Part shown: piece after piece, positions 9,501 to 18,129 of the stretch | How positions within the stretch are numbered: the stretch's first letter is position 1 | Layout of the letters: each line of letters begins with the position of its first letter | Assembly: GCA_902795975.1 (NCBI GenBank) | Contig: CADBNE010000008.1 | Location: forward strand, 1-57,669 | DNA: 57,669 nucleotides | Direction: 5' to 3' | From: an uncultured Erysipelotrichaceae bacterium | GTDB lineage: Bacteria; Bacillota_I; Bacilli_A; RF39; UBA660 | Position numbers and translations under genes: made by a program | The notes under the pieces: generated by a model | What the model was told of the DNA's origin: nothing | What the model saw: only the letters and a program-made list of their open reading frames with translations | Databases searched by the model: none

Positions 9501-10550
9501 GACTATTATATATTTGAAGATAGTATGAAAAAAGCTTATGGTAAATTAATAGAAAAACAAAATGAAGAAAAGAATCCTGTAGTTGAGCAAAAAGTTATTA
9601 CAATTGATAATAATACAATAGAGGTTACAGAGTATATTGATAATTTTGGAATATTTACTCATAGTACATGTTCATATGGAAGTATGAAATTAATAGATAA
9701 TGATTATTATATTTCATGGAATAACAATCCATGTACTAATAATAATGGTATTTGTACAGCATATATTACTAATTCAAATATGTCTTCAGCACCTATTTCT
9801 AAAAATGGAGTATTATTTGGATTTACAAAAATTAAAGGTAATCAAATTGGACTTTATGCACCATATGACTTAAATTCAGTAAACACATATTTTGGACTAT
9901 TAAATTCTAATAATGAACATTATGTATCATTAAATAATTTACCAAGTTATACAAGACATACACATAATGAAGTGGTTTTATACAGAAAAAATAATGATAT
10001 AAATTTACAACCTGATTGTGTAATTATATTTGATGATATGTCTGAAAGTATTAAAATGAATTCATTAAAAGCTGTTGAAGATTTTAAACAACATGGTATA
10101 GATTTAAAAATAATCTATATAGATAGAACTAGAGTATTATCAAATGAAGTTGTTGCTTTAGCACATGATATAAAAGAATATTTATATACATATGATTTAG
10201 AATTATTAGGTAATATTTTAAATAGATATAATACAAATATGTGTAGTTTAGTATATATGAATAATATAGATTGTGATGAATTATTTATTACTAATTCTAT
10301 GAAGCAATTATTAAATGATACAGTAGACCATATAATGGAGATAGATGATGCTAACTTAAAAAGTAGTGAAATAATTGGCTTTATAGATATAATAAATCAT
10401 GAACAAAGTAAATATGATTTACTTAAATCAAATTATAATGGAATAAGTAATAAATTTGATTTATATACTCTTGATTTAAAAAATAAAATATCTGAATTAG
10501 AAAAAATGCTATTAAGTAGTTATAAAAAAAGAATTGGTTTATTAAAATAA
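6549..10550 (+). CDS. Giant protein with helical-repeat body and conserved C-terminal domain (paralogue 1)
   Basis: I do not recognise a named family. ATG 6549 is chosen because AGGTGG (6539-6544) sits ahead of it; a GTG at 6540 lacks one. The product is 1333 aa, with no signal peptide or membrane segment, so it is probably cytoplasmic. Residues 1 to about 950 are Leu/Ile/Asp/Lys-rich and read as consecutive short helices, as in HEAT-like solenoids (inference). From about residue 1015 to 1220 it aligns by eye with the 1386-aa protein at 13923: a DNFGIFTHSTCSYG block (His1038), a YITNS block, RHTHNEVVLYR (His1137, His1139, Glu1141), LQPDCVIIFDDM and IIYIDRTRV. The shared His/Asn/Glu/Arg residues look catalytic or ligand-binding, but the function is unknown. 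Confidence 0.85.
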   Translation: MIIVPRDEKESALDKLYRVRDKFKEEYKDISDIELMIDVLEHDDESLLDKMTLEGCAYFFKFVNYEYYYDIFVGLLFEIFASDKDEIKKTYISTNLIPSKLLNEEDFLELVLKQSDEILDNFRYYKFDSTSLDVLCKILNRMSKIDCDFFRIQCDSKKAFISQNIDYSKKIVTSEDFIEKSKYIESIYLKKMFNNCKTEFLNYSIENKILLVDKIDNKKFQKELFDCFDLKKYPNKLTVNLVSLLDKKTLINKIIEGEYNYISYLNSNEQLELLNDERISPEYIVKYLNDEVIIANLSINPTIVPPSIYIRVYNNGRNIKVEEYLKELLINAKYIEDDGIILSLIDSSLLKTFSDEEIDNLVKKIRKIDSPFVYFNIEKVSNERLYNDILELIFNTVDFSSYSQKIKLSLSDLYKFPQEYREKILDNLDKSYLLSCSLVDNEEFKMLCELLNWNNKYFEDETFESHINIPKIENSNFDKKYLILKDYLTENQISNIFFSNKTILENSKVIKSEFISYVNKEKDNIKNVSLVRFLPEKMHDNILLNMPIDLFVETIPCDYDKYFNVNIVDERYDEIVNYVNIHNVMVYTIEFIYNLFSDNNKNKFISSIPFDFAFYIYKNAIYDKIDKKRVFRKLFSAKDKLIDFDENVFCSFDSDEYELFTEIASLGNIVKACLITDNKYLKDDFSSKIKDNYELLLDPHVYINIDNLVTILDEETVMYIKDNALKNLNNIAFYYNLKNKEELTIGGMLSILYGITSSYITEDNTTYLYSMYSKDKYFFANLDFRLFRKDIYNLGNKFVSNLVRYPEIVNEVYNIFNSDKCDELKSIILYLDDFDLSFEVYASILDILIYYCNTNKDNNNCDNPKALLDYIISSSFSTDKLLSKLKFDSKYLESKEKIIDHWIHKNTDLNELKNLVYEKIYGIDSDAVKNVIKKFKTDIELVQTYLENSFCNIYISIQEAIDDLESVEELHKFCNEVKTRYTVMDYYIFEDSMKKAYGKLIEKQNEEKNPVVEQKVITIDNNTIEVTEYIDNFGIFTHSTCSYGSMKLIDNDYYISWNNNPCTNNNGICTAYITNSNMSSAPISKNGVLFGFTKIKGNQIGLYAPYDLNSVNTYFGLLNSNNEHYVSLNNLPSYTRHTHNEVVLYRKNNDINLQPDCVIIFDDMSESIKMNSLKAVEDFKQHGIDLKIIYIDRTRVLSNEVVALAHDIKEYLYTYDLELLGNILNRYNTNMCSLVYMNNIDCDELFITNSMKQLLNDTVDHIMEIDDANLKSSEIIGFIDIINHEQSKYDLLKSNYNGISNKFDLYTLDLKNKISELEKMLLSSYKKRIGLLK

Positions 10551-10562
10551 ATCAATTCTTTT
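10529..10562 (+). terminator. Terminator overlapping the 3' end of giant gene 1
   Basis: AAGAATTGGTTTATT pairs with AATAAATCAATTCTT (one G-T wobble), followed by a short T-rich tail. The stem's left arm lies inside the coding sequence. Confidence 0.65.
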
Positions 10563-10615
10563 ATTTACTATAAAATAATATTATGATAGTATAATTATTT
10601 AAAGTGAGTGATTTT

Positions 10616-11752
10616 ATGATATATAATTGGACATATGATGATATTAAAAATGATTTAAAAAAAATAAAAAAGATTATAGATGATGAAAAAGATAGTAATA
10701 AAAAAAATTATTATAAATATATATTAAATAGAATGGAAGAAGAATATTCTTGTATATTTGTGAGTAATCATTTGCCTAAATTATCATCTCAATCATATAT
10801 GATAGATTTAAATAGTGAGTATTTAATGAATAATAGATATTATGAATTTATAAATATGTTCAACGATTTATTAAATAAAAATGATAAATTATTTAATTTG
10901 TGTTGTGATAAATATTTAAGTTTAAAACATATTGATTCTTACATGATACCAGATAAAAAATGTGTTGAAATGGTAAGTGATGTGTTTACAAATTTAGATG
11001 AAAATTTTTCAAATATCTATATGAATTTTTATAAGAATATCAATACTTCAATTAAGTTTTCTAAAAAATTAGATAATATTGATGAAGATGTTTCAGATGG
11101 ATTTAATATATTTATTAGTATACTCAATAAAAATTATATATTAGTTAGAGATGAATTAGGAATATCTAAACCAATTAATTTAGCACATGAATGTGGCCAT
11201 GTTTTAGCTATTAATTATTGTCCAGAAAATTATTATAATACTATAAATACATTTTTTGATGAAATACCATCTTTATTTTTTGAACTAATTTTTGAATATG
11301 AATATTCTTATAAATATGATTCATTAAGTACATCTTTATTTAATATAGAAAAAATTTATTTTTTAGAAGATTCAACAGATAAAATATTATTACATGATTG
11401 TATAGTAGAAGAATGGAAAAATAATAATTATGAAGTTAATAATAATTTATTAAATATACTTAATAATAAGTATAAAATAAATAGAAATGATTTTTTAAAT
11501 ATAATTAAATCATCAATATGTACTAATGGAAAATATATAATTGGTTATGTTACAGCACTTAATTTATTTCATATATATAAACAAGATAAGAATGAGGCAT
11601 TTAAATTACTTAGAACATTACTTAAATTACAATATAAAGATTCATATTTATTAATTAATCAAATAATTAATTATGATTATATTAATGAAGAAGTTTACAC
11701 ATTACTAAAAACTGCATCAGAAGATGTTCAAAAAAAGTTAACTTTAAAATAA
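10616..11752 (+). CDS. M3-like zinc metallopeptidase (divergent)
   Basis: A 378-aa cytoplasmic protein with a gluzincin zinc site: AHECGH (His191, Glu192, His195), then DEIPSLFFEL with Glu216 as the likely third ligand, 21 residues downstream. That spacing and the E-I-P-S-x-F-x-E pattern resemble oligoendopeptidase F/M3 peptidases. The protein is much shorter than typical M3 enzymes (550-600 aa), so the N-terminal lid is reduced. Start ATG 10616 follows GAGTGATTTT; a GTG at 10604 is less likely. A TATAAT box lies at 10590-10595. It sits between the two giant paralogues, but no sequence link to them is visible. Confidence 0.72.
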   Translation: MIYNWTYDDIKNDLKKIKKIIDDEKDSNKKNYYKYILNRMEEEYSCIFVSNHLPKLSSQSYMIDLNSEYLMNNRYYEFINMFNDLLNKNDKLFNLCCDKYLSLKHIDSYMIPDKKCVEMVSDVFTNLDENFSNIYMNFYKNINTSIKFSKKLDNIDEDVSDGFNIFISILNKNYILVRDELGISKPINLAHECGHVLAINYCPENYYNTINTFFDEIPSLFFELIFEYEYSYKYDSLSTSLFNIEKIYFLEDSTDKILLHDCIVEEWKNNNYEVNNNLLNILNNKYKINRNDFLNIIKSSICTNGKYIIGYVTALNLFHIYKQDKNEAFKLLRTLLKLQYKDSYLLINQIINYDYINEEVYTLLKTASEDVQKKLTLK

Positions 11753-11794
11753 AAAAATGTTAAAATTATGATAGAAATAATTAAAGGAGATACT

Positions 11795-12448
11795 ATGAAA
11801 AATTTGGATATTAATGGTGTTAATGAACAATATAAGATATATATTAAAGAAGCATTAGAGGATATTAAAACAAAAGGTAGAAGGTATAGACAAATTCCTA
11901 ATATAATAACTTCTTCTAGGCTTATTGCTGCTCCATTTTTTATAATTCCAGCAGCATTATGTAAAAATTTACTTCTTTTAGTTATCTTTGTAACATTCTT
12001 TTCTTTAACAGATGCATTTGATGGATTTATAGCGCGTAAATATAAATTAGTTAGTGAATTAGGTAAAGATTTGGATGCTATATGTGATAAAGTATTTGCA
12101 CTATCTCTTTTAATTGCTGCCTCTATATTTGAACCTATATTAGTTATTAATATAGTAGCAGAAGTCATTATAGCAATTATAAATATTAGACAAAAATTAC
12201 ATGGATATACACCTAAATCATTAATGATAGGTAAAATAAAAACATGGGTATTATATCCTTTATTAGGTTTAGCATTTTTAGGAACAATAGTTAATTCTAA
12301 AGAAATATTTCTTATCTTTTTAGCTGCATCTTTTACAATGCAAGTGTTTACTATAGCTTCATATTTAATAAAATATGAAGGAAAAAAAGAAGACAAATCT
12401 GAATTGTCTGAATTGATGACTAAAGAAGCTACACATATAATTAAGTAA
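11795..12448 (+). CDS. CDP-alcohol phosphatidyltransferase (PgsA/Cls-like)
   Basis: Integral membrane enzyme that transfers a phosphatidyl group from CDP-diacylglycerol to an alcohol. The family signature D-G-x2-A-R-x8-G-x3-D-x3-D is complete in DGFIARKYKLVSELGKDLD plus the next four residues. Several hydrophobic segments follow. The 217 aa are in the family range (about 180-220). The N-terminal 45 residues are a soluble, charged extension. ATG 11795 is chosen for its AAAGGAG at 11784-11790. Phosphatidylglycerophosphate synthase is the commonest member in such genomes, but the substrate cannot be fixed from sequence. Confidence 0.85.
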   Translation: MKNLDINGVNEQYKIYIKEALEDIKTKGRRYRQIPNIITSSRLIAAPFFIIPAALCKNLLLLVIFVTFFSLTDAFDGFIARKYKLVSELGKDLDAICDKVFALSLLIAASIFEPILVINIVAEVIIAIINIRQKLHGYTPKSLMIGKIKTWVLYPLLGLAFLGTIVNSKEIFLIFLAASFTMQVFTIASYLIKYEGKKEDKSELSELMTKEATHIIK

Positions 12449-12449
12449 T

Positions 12450-12809
12450 ATGAATCATATTGAAATGTTAAATAAATTATCTACTTCTAAGTTTAGAAAT
12501 AGTTTTCATCTTAGAAAGTATATGATTAATTATATAGATGAAAAGGGTATGAGTACAATAGTTAGTCATGCATATGATTTTATTAATAAGAATTTAAGAC
12601 CTAAAGATATACCAAATGATGGTAAACAAACACCTATGAAAGGACATCCTGTTTTTATCGCACAACATGCATGTGCTTGTTGTTGTAGAGGTTGCTTGTA
12701 TAAATGGCATAAGATACCTAAAGGAAGAGAATTAACAGATAATGAAGTAAATTATATAGTTAGTTTATTAATGGAATGGATAAAAAGAGAATATAAAAAT
12801 GTAAAGTAG
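12450..12809 (+). CDS. DUF4186 family protein
   Basis: A 119-aa soluble protein with the DUF4186 signature: GHPVFIAQHACACCCRGCLY followed by KWHKIPKGREL. The four-cysteine cluster and the adjacent His and Trp suggest a metal-binding site (inference). The function of the family is not known to me. It begins two bases after the preceding stop, so it is co-transcribed with the phosphatidyltransferase, and ends at a strong terminator. Confidence 0.85.
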   Translation: MNHIEMLNKLSTSKFRNSFHLRKYMINYIDEKGMSTIVSHAYDFINKNLRPKDIPNDGKQTPMKGHPVFIAQHACACCCRGCLYKWHKIPKGRELTDNEVNYIVSLLMEWIKREYKNVK

Positions 12810-12829
12810 AATATATTTCTACTTTTTTT
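12803..12829 (+). terminator. Terminator after the DUF4186 gene
   Basis: AAAGTAGA pairs with TCTACTTT across a short AT loop, followed by T's to 12829. Confidence 0.85.
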
Positions 12830-12879
12830 ATTGAAGCATATATATCTATATGTTATTATAAAAAAAAGGGGAGATATAG

Positions 12880-13479
12880 ATGAAAAAATATTTATTCGCA
12901 CTTATTATTAGTTTTACATTATTCATAACAGGATGTGGAGTAAATAAAACTAAAGAAATAGAAGGAATTAAATTAGATAAGAAATATACTACATATGGTT
13001 TTATTATAAACCCAACAAGCACTGACAAAGAGGGAAGTAGAGTTATATTAAGATATGATAAGGCAGGTAATTTAAAATATCTTGAATACAACTATGTATA
13101 TGATATTGATCTTGAAGAAGAACATTCTCAATATGATTTAAAAAATAAATCTGACAAAGAACTAAAAAAACTTTTAGAAACAGAAGGAAAGTGCTCTAGA
13201 ATAAAAAAATTATCGTTTAAAGATTATAATATAGTATGTGATGTAAATAAAAGAAAAGCATACATTGGTATATCTATTACTGATAAAACTATTAGTGATG
13301 GTTTATTTGATACTAGAGATGGAAGTATTTTTGAAAGTTCTATTACAAGAAATTTGTATGAGAATTCTACAACAGAAGAAAAAGTTAAAGAATTATTAAA
13401 TGGTTCTGAAATAAGAGAAACGTTAAAGCGTAAGAATGCTATACTTATTATGGCTGATAAAAAAGTGAATTTAAATTAA
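12880..13479 (+). CDS. Predicted lipoprotein
   Basis: A 199-aa exported protein. MKKYLFALIISFTLFITGCG is a textbook lipoprotein signal peptide with lipobox ITGC (lipidated Cys at residue 20), so it should be anchored on the outer face of the membrane. The mature part contains two further cysteines (about 107 and 120) that could form a disulfide, and charged Lys/Asp/Glu-rich stretches. No named domain is recognised. Ribosome site AGGGGAG lies just before ATG 12880. It is monocistronic, bounded by terminators. Confidence 0.8.
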   Translation: MKKYLFALIISFTLFITGCGVNKTKEIEGIKLDKKYTTYGFIINPTSTDKEGSRVILRYDKAGNLKYLEYNYVYDIDLEEEHSQYDLKNKSDKELKKLLETEGKCSRIKKLSFKDYNIVCDVNKRKAYIGISITDKTISDGLFDTRDGSIFESSITRNLYENSTTEEKVKELLNGSEIRETLKRKNAILIMADKKVNLN

Positions 13480-13504
13480 AAGGTAATAATACATTACCTT
13501 TTTT
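13478..13504 (+). terminator. Terminator after the lipoprotein gene
   Basis: AAAAGGTAAT pairs with ATTACCTTTT around a short loop, followed by T's. Confidence 0.85.
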
Positions 13505-13549
13505 ATTATGTAAAAATGTGGTATAGTTATTATAGAATGGAGAAAATAT

Positions 13550-13915
13550 ATGACATTAGAAGATAAATTAAATATAAGTAACAAAAATATTGATGAATTA
13601 TTAGAAGGTACAGTTGAAGCTAAATTAATTTGTATATTTAATGATAAAATCTTATTAGATATTAATAATAAATTATTACCTTGTTTTTGCTTAAGAAAGG
13701 GTAGTATAAATAAAGATAATATATTTAATTATTCAAAAGATCTACTTAATATAGATATTGAAGATATAAAAATAGTTATTAATGATGATTTTAATGTAAG
13801 ATATTATTTATTAAAAATTAATCTAGAAGATATAGTAAATATAAATAAATTTTTTGAATTTTTTGAAATAGATGAAATGGGTAATGATATAGAAAGAAAT
13901 ATAATAAGTAAGTAG
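13550..13915 (+). CDS. Hypothetical protein upstream of giant gene 2
   Basis: A 121-aa soluble, acidic protein rich in Ile, Asn and Asp, with no recognised domain. A beta-rich centre (EAKLICIFNDKILLDINNKLLPCF) and C-terminal helices (FFEFFEIDEMGNDI) are all that can be read. It starts at ATG 13550 after GGAGAAA. Only 7 bases separate it from the 1386-aa gene, so the two are probably one transcript and may act together; giant gene 1 has no such partner. Confidence 0.6.
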   Translation: MTLEDKLNISNKNIDELLEGTVEAKLICIFNDKILLDINNKLLPCFCLRKGSINKDNIFNYSKDLLNIDIEDIKIVINDDFNVRYYLLKINLEDIVNINKFFEFFEIDEMGNDIERNIISK

Positions 13916-13922
13916 GTGTATT

Positions 13923-16900
13923 ATGCATTTAAGTGAACAAATAATAGAAGAAACAATAGAATATATAAAATCATTTAGTGCATCAAATGATGAGAATGAA
14001 AGAATTATAAATATTTTATCTAGTAGGGATGAAGATAAAATAAAAGATTTAATGTTTAATAATACTTTGGAGATGTTTACAACTCCAATAATAAAAGAAT
14101 TATATAAAAATGAAGAATTAGTAACAGATATGCTTAGATACCTTATATTTAAAAATAAACCTATAAGGGAACATTATATTGGTCAGTTTAGTAAATGGAT
14201 TGATTTAAAAGATTTATTTAATCAACCAATTGTAATAGATTTTTTGAACGATGAAAGTAATTTTAAAAGCTTTTTATACTCTGATATAATTTTAAAAAAT
14301 ATAAATGATATTGATAGAAATCGTTTGATTGATAACTATATGTCAAAAAAAGAAATAACAGGTCTTTCTGATATAGCTTATATTGCAGATAGTTGTTTTT
14401 TGCATGTTTATAATAATTTACCAGATAGTACTAAAGATAAAATAAAAGAAAGTTTTGTTCATAGATATTATAGTAAGTTTAGTGAATATGCTGAAGAAAT
14501 AATGTGGAATGAAGTTAAAGATGATATTAAAAATATAGCTGTAACAGAGAAAATAAGTTTTATAAAAAGTATTGGTTCTGAAAGTTTAAAAAAAGAGGTA
14601 TTTAAATATTTTGAATTTGATAAAAATTTAGATTTAGTTATTAATGAATACGATTTTAATATAGAAAATTATGTTTCAGAAGATGTTTTATTTGAAAAGT
14701 TTAAAAGCTTAATAGATATCGATAAATATCAACCATATTTTAGTGTTTTATCAGAAAAAAAACAGTTTGAAGGAATAAAATTATTAACAGAGAAAAAGGT
14801 TCCTTTTTATAAATTTTCATCACTTTTAAAATTAGGTACATATAAATTATTATTTGATGTAGCACCTAAAATGCTAGATACACATAAATTATATGGTTTA
14901 TATAAAGAATATGGTGATATTAAATATTTAGAAAGAATTAAAGAAATATATTTAAAAAGTACATCTTTTTATTTAGAGATATTGTGTGAAGATGATTTTG
15001 TTAATTTATTAAATGAAGAAGAAAAAAAATATATAATAGATAATCTAAAAAAAGATGAGTCTATAAAAGATATTTCTGGTGTAAAAAAATATAATAATTA
15101 TTTCTTTAAATATTATGTAAAGAATGCTATAGAAGATTTAGAAAAAAATCCAGATAAAAGAGTATTTATTACTCTTAATGAATTGTTCGAATATTATACT
15201 GAAGAAGAACAAATGATTTTGATTAGGCGTATACCATTAGCTGATATGATATCTTCTGCTATGGATAATTATGATGACTGTTTTAATAAATTGATGAATT
15301 TATTAGAAAAAAATGAAAATTTATTAAAAAATTTACCAAATATAACTTATGGTCAAATGTCATATTATGGTAGTGAAGAAAAAAATGCTAGATTTAATAA
15401 AATAATTAAATATATTGATGAAAAAGATTTATATAAATTGATTTCATCAGATATTATAAAAAGTAATGAATACTTAAAAAATTATTATATAGAAAACGTT
15501 TTAAATATGCCATCAATGGTAACTAGTTTTGAACTATTTGATATACTTTCTAAAGAAACAAAAGAAAAAATTGTAGAATTAATTGATATAAAATATTTAA
15601 AATATTTTACAGAAAAAGCCCTTTTGAAATTAGAAAATAATGATGAAAATAAAAATATACTTTTAAGTGCTTTATATAAAAGATTTTATGAATATATAGA
15701 ATATAATGATCTTATAAATTATTTTAGTTATTCTAAAAAAGATAAATTATTATATTTTGAATTAGACGATGAACATAAAAATTTATTTATTGAGAAAACT
15801 GCAAATATTAATTCTTTATTTGATATTGTTAGATTATCTAATTTTAAAGATGAAAATGCTATGAATAAAATATTAAAATTATATGATATTACAAATATTG
15901 ATATATATGTGAATTCTCTTACATCAACAAATAGAAAAATATCTTTTTCAGAATTAGATGATGAATTTAAAAATTATATAATTAGTAAGATGAATTTTAA
16001 TGAATTATTATATACATTTACATATTATAGAGATTCACATATATTAAATTTATTAATAGAAAAAATCCATGAAGATAATTCTTGTTTAATTGATGAAAGT
16101 GTTATAAGAAATATAGATGTACTATATTATTTGGTAGATGATAATGAAAAAGAATATATAGTTAATTCTATAAAAAATATGTTAGGAAAAAATGAGTTAT
16201 TTACATCAAAATATAAATTTAAAGTTAAAGATATGAATATGAATGATGGTATTAATTACTTAAATTTATATAAAAAAGGTTGTATAGAAAATAATCAAGA
16301 TTTATTAGAAAAATTATTAGATAGTAATCCTTTTTTATTTAAATCTATTAGAAGTATCTTTTTTAATCCTTATATAACAGAATTAAATTTTAATTTTTTA
16401 GATAAGTTAAGTAAATATAATGATTTACAAGAGGGTTTAAAAATAATTTCATTAAATGAAGATAGAATGATTTTATTTAATAGAATAGCTAAATATTTAG
16501 AAGAGAAAATAGATAATAAAATTGTATACGATATTGAGATATCAGAAATTATAGAATATTTATCAAATGAAAAAGTTTATGAAAAATTAAATTTAAAAAA
16601 TGTAGATTATTCTAATATAGCCGATATTGTAAATTATATTTTATGTGATTATATTAATTGTGTTCAATATAGATATAAGGATAAGTATGAAACAATAAAT
16701 GAGATGTGTGATTTAGGATTTGATAATTTTATAGAAAAGAAAAAGAATAAATGTGATGAATTATTTGAAAAAGCAACTGAAATAAAAGAAATGAAAAATA
16801 TTTATTTTAATAAGTTTTTTTCATTATCATTAACACAAGCTGAAGACTTTTATAAAACTTATGCTATGAATTACCAAAAAGTAAGTGAGTATGCATCAAG

Positions 16901-18083
16901 TAATTTACCATTATTATTTATAGATTTATTGACTAAGATAATTCATATAGATGATCTTATTACTTTAAAAGAAATGTATGTATCTAATGAAATATATTTT
17001 GATTTAACTGATATATATGAAATTGAAGCAATTATGAAAGATGCATATTCATTATCACTTTGTAATCAGTATCAAAATAAACAAAATGGAACACTTATTA
17101 GAAAGTCTATTAAAGATAAAGATGGTAATATAGAAGAGTACGAAATGACAGAACTATTAGATAATTTTGGATTAATAGTTCATAGTACATGTGCATATGG
17201 AGAAATGCCTCTTAAGGATAATGATTATTATGTTTCATGGAATTATAATCCTAATACAGAAAATCATGGTATATGTTGTAGCTATATTACTAATTCAAGC
17301 TATGGTACTGCAGCAGTTACAGGTAATGGTGTAATGTTAGGCTTTACAAATATTACACCAACTACAATAGCAGCATATTCACCATATGATTTATCAACTA
17401 AAAATACAGGTTTTAATATTGAATGTAGATATACCCCTTATTGTACTGTATTAGATGAAATAGATGATTATACAAGACATACACATAATGAATTTAATCT
17501 TGAACGAAGAATAAGTGATGGAAAGAATTTTTGCTTACAACCAGATTGTATAATTATATTAGAAGATATGGATGAAAGTATAAAAGCTAATAGTATAAAG
17601 GCATATAATGACTTTAAAAAGCATAATCCAAATACTAAATTAATATATATAGATAGAGTTAAGATTGCTAAAATGGAATCAGATAAATTAGATATGATGA
17701 TAAAAGAATATTTAAGTAGTAAAGATTTATCTTTATTAGCACAAATAATTAATAAATATGAATCTAACTTATGTAGTAGTGATTTTTTAGCAATAGGAGT
17801 TGAAAACTCTAAAGAACTATATGATATGAATGAAATGTTTAAAACTGATATAATAACTAAATTATTATTTGATACATTGGATGAAATAACTATTTTACAA
17901 GATAAAGAAAAATTATTAACTTTTATTAATATAATGGAAAATGAGCAATTTAAATTTGATTTAATTGATGATAAAAATCCAGATAGAAAACATACATTTA
18001 AATTATATAGTTATGAATTAAAAGAAAAAATTGATAATTCTTTAAATTTATTAAATACTAATAGTAAAGAAAATACTAAATGA
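13923..18083 (+). CDS. Giant protein with helical-repeat body and conserved C-terminal domain (paralogue 2)
   Basis: A 1386-aa paralogue of the protein at 6549-10550, with no signal peptide or membrane segment. Residues 1 to about 1000 are helix-forming, Leu/Asp/Lys/Tyr-rich repeats. The C-terminal domain (about 1060-1275) repeats the motifs of paralogue 1: DNFGLIVHSTCAYGEM (His1087), NDYYVSW, YITNSSYGTAAVTGNGV, RHTHNEFNLERR (His1186, His1188, Glu1190), LQPDCIIILEDMDES and LIYIDRVKI. The domain is far more alike between the two than the bodies, as expected if the repeats give specificity and the C-terminus the activity (inference). Its function is unknown. Confidence 0.85.
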   Translation: MHLSEQIIEETIEYIKSFSASNDENERIINILSSRDEDKIKDLMFNNTLEMFTTPIIKELYKNEELVTDMLRYLIFKNKPIREHYIGQFSKWIDLKDLFNQPIVIDFLNDESNFKSFLYSDIILKNINDIDRNRLIDNYMSKKEITGLSDIAYIADSCFLHVYNNLPDSTKDKIKESFVHRYYSKFSEYAEEIMWNEVKDDIKNIAVTEKISFIKSIGSESLKKEVFKYFEFDKNLDLVINEYDFNIENYVSEDVLFEKFKSLIDIDKYQPYFSVLSEKKQFEGIKLLTEKKVPFYKFSSLLKLGTYKLLFDVAPKMLDTHKLYGLYKEYGDIKYLERIKEIYLKSTSFYLEILCEDDFVNLLNEEEKKYIIDNLKKDESIKDISGVKKYNNYFFKYYVKNAIEDLEKNPDKRVFITLNELFEYYTEEEQMILIRRIPLADMISSAMDNYDDCFNKLMNLLEKNENLLKNLPNITYGQMSYYGSEEKNARFNKIIKYIDEKDLYKLISSDIIKSNEYLKNYYIENVLNMPSMVTSFELFDILSKETKEKIVELIDIKYLKYFTEKALLKLENNDENKNILLSALYKRFYEYIEYNDLINYFSYSKKDKLLYFELDDEHKNLFIEKTANINSLFDIVRLSNFKDENAMNKILKLYDITNIDIYVNSLTSTNRKISFSELDDEFKNYIISKMNFNELLYTFTYYRDSHILNLLIEKIHEDNSCLIDESVIRNIDVLYYLVDDNEKEYIVNSIKNMLGKNELFTSKYKFKVKDMNMNDGINYLNLYKKGCIENNQDLLEKLLDSNPFLFKSIRSIFFNPYITELNFNFLDKLSKYNDLQEGLKIISLNEDRMILFNRIAKYLEEKIDNKIVYDIEISEIIEYLSNEKVYEKLNLKNVDYSNIADIVNYILCDYINCVQYRYKDKYETINEMCDLGFDNFIEKKKNKCDELFEKATEIKEMKNIYFNKFFSLSLTQAEDFYKTYAMNYQKVSEYASSNLPLLFIDLLTKIIHIDDLITLKEMYVSNEIYFDLTDIYEIEAIMKDAYSLSLCNQYQNKQNGTLIRKSIKDKDGNIEEYEMTELLDNFGLIVHSTCAYGEMPLKDNDYYVSWNYNPNTENHGICCSYITNSSYGTAAVTGNGVMLGFTNITPTTIAAYSPYDLSTKNTGFNIECRYTPYCTVLDEIDDYTRHTHNEFNLERRISDGKNFCLQPDCIIILEDMDESIKANSIKAYNDFKKHNPNTKLIYIDRVKIAKMESDKLDMMIKEYLSSKDLSLLAQIINKYESNLCSSDFLAIGVENSKELYDMNEMFKTDIITKLLFDTLDEITILQDKEKLLTFINIMENEQFKFDLIDDKNPDRKHTFKLYSYELKEKIDNSLNLLNTNSKENTK

Positions 18084-18102
18084 TTTAGTATTTTCTTTTT
18101 TT
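18070..18102 (+). terminator. Terminator after giant gene 2
   Basis: AAAATACTAAAT and ATTTAGTATTTT form a perfect 12-bp stem spanning the stop codon, followed by a T-run. Confidence 0.85.
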
Positions 18103-18105
18103 ACA

Positions 18106-18114
18106 TGATATAAT
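18106..18114 (+). promoter_or_regulatory. Extended -10 promoter (TGATATAAT)
   Basis: TG-A-TATAAT lies 15 bases before ATG 18130. The predicted transcript start falls at the ribosome site GGTGAT. Confidence 0.6.
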
Positions 18115-18129
18115 TGTTGTGGTGATAAA

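Noticed and set aside
6549..18083. ADP-ribosyltransferase or known toxin assignment for the giant proteins' C-terminal domain
   Set aside because: A His near HST and a later Glu are suggestive, but the Tyr/Ser-Thr-Ser part of the ADP-ribosyltransferase signature is not seen, so no family name is justified.
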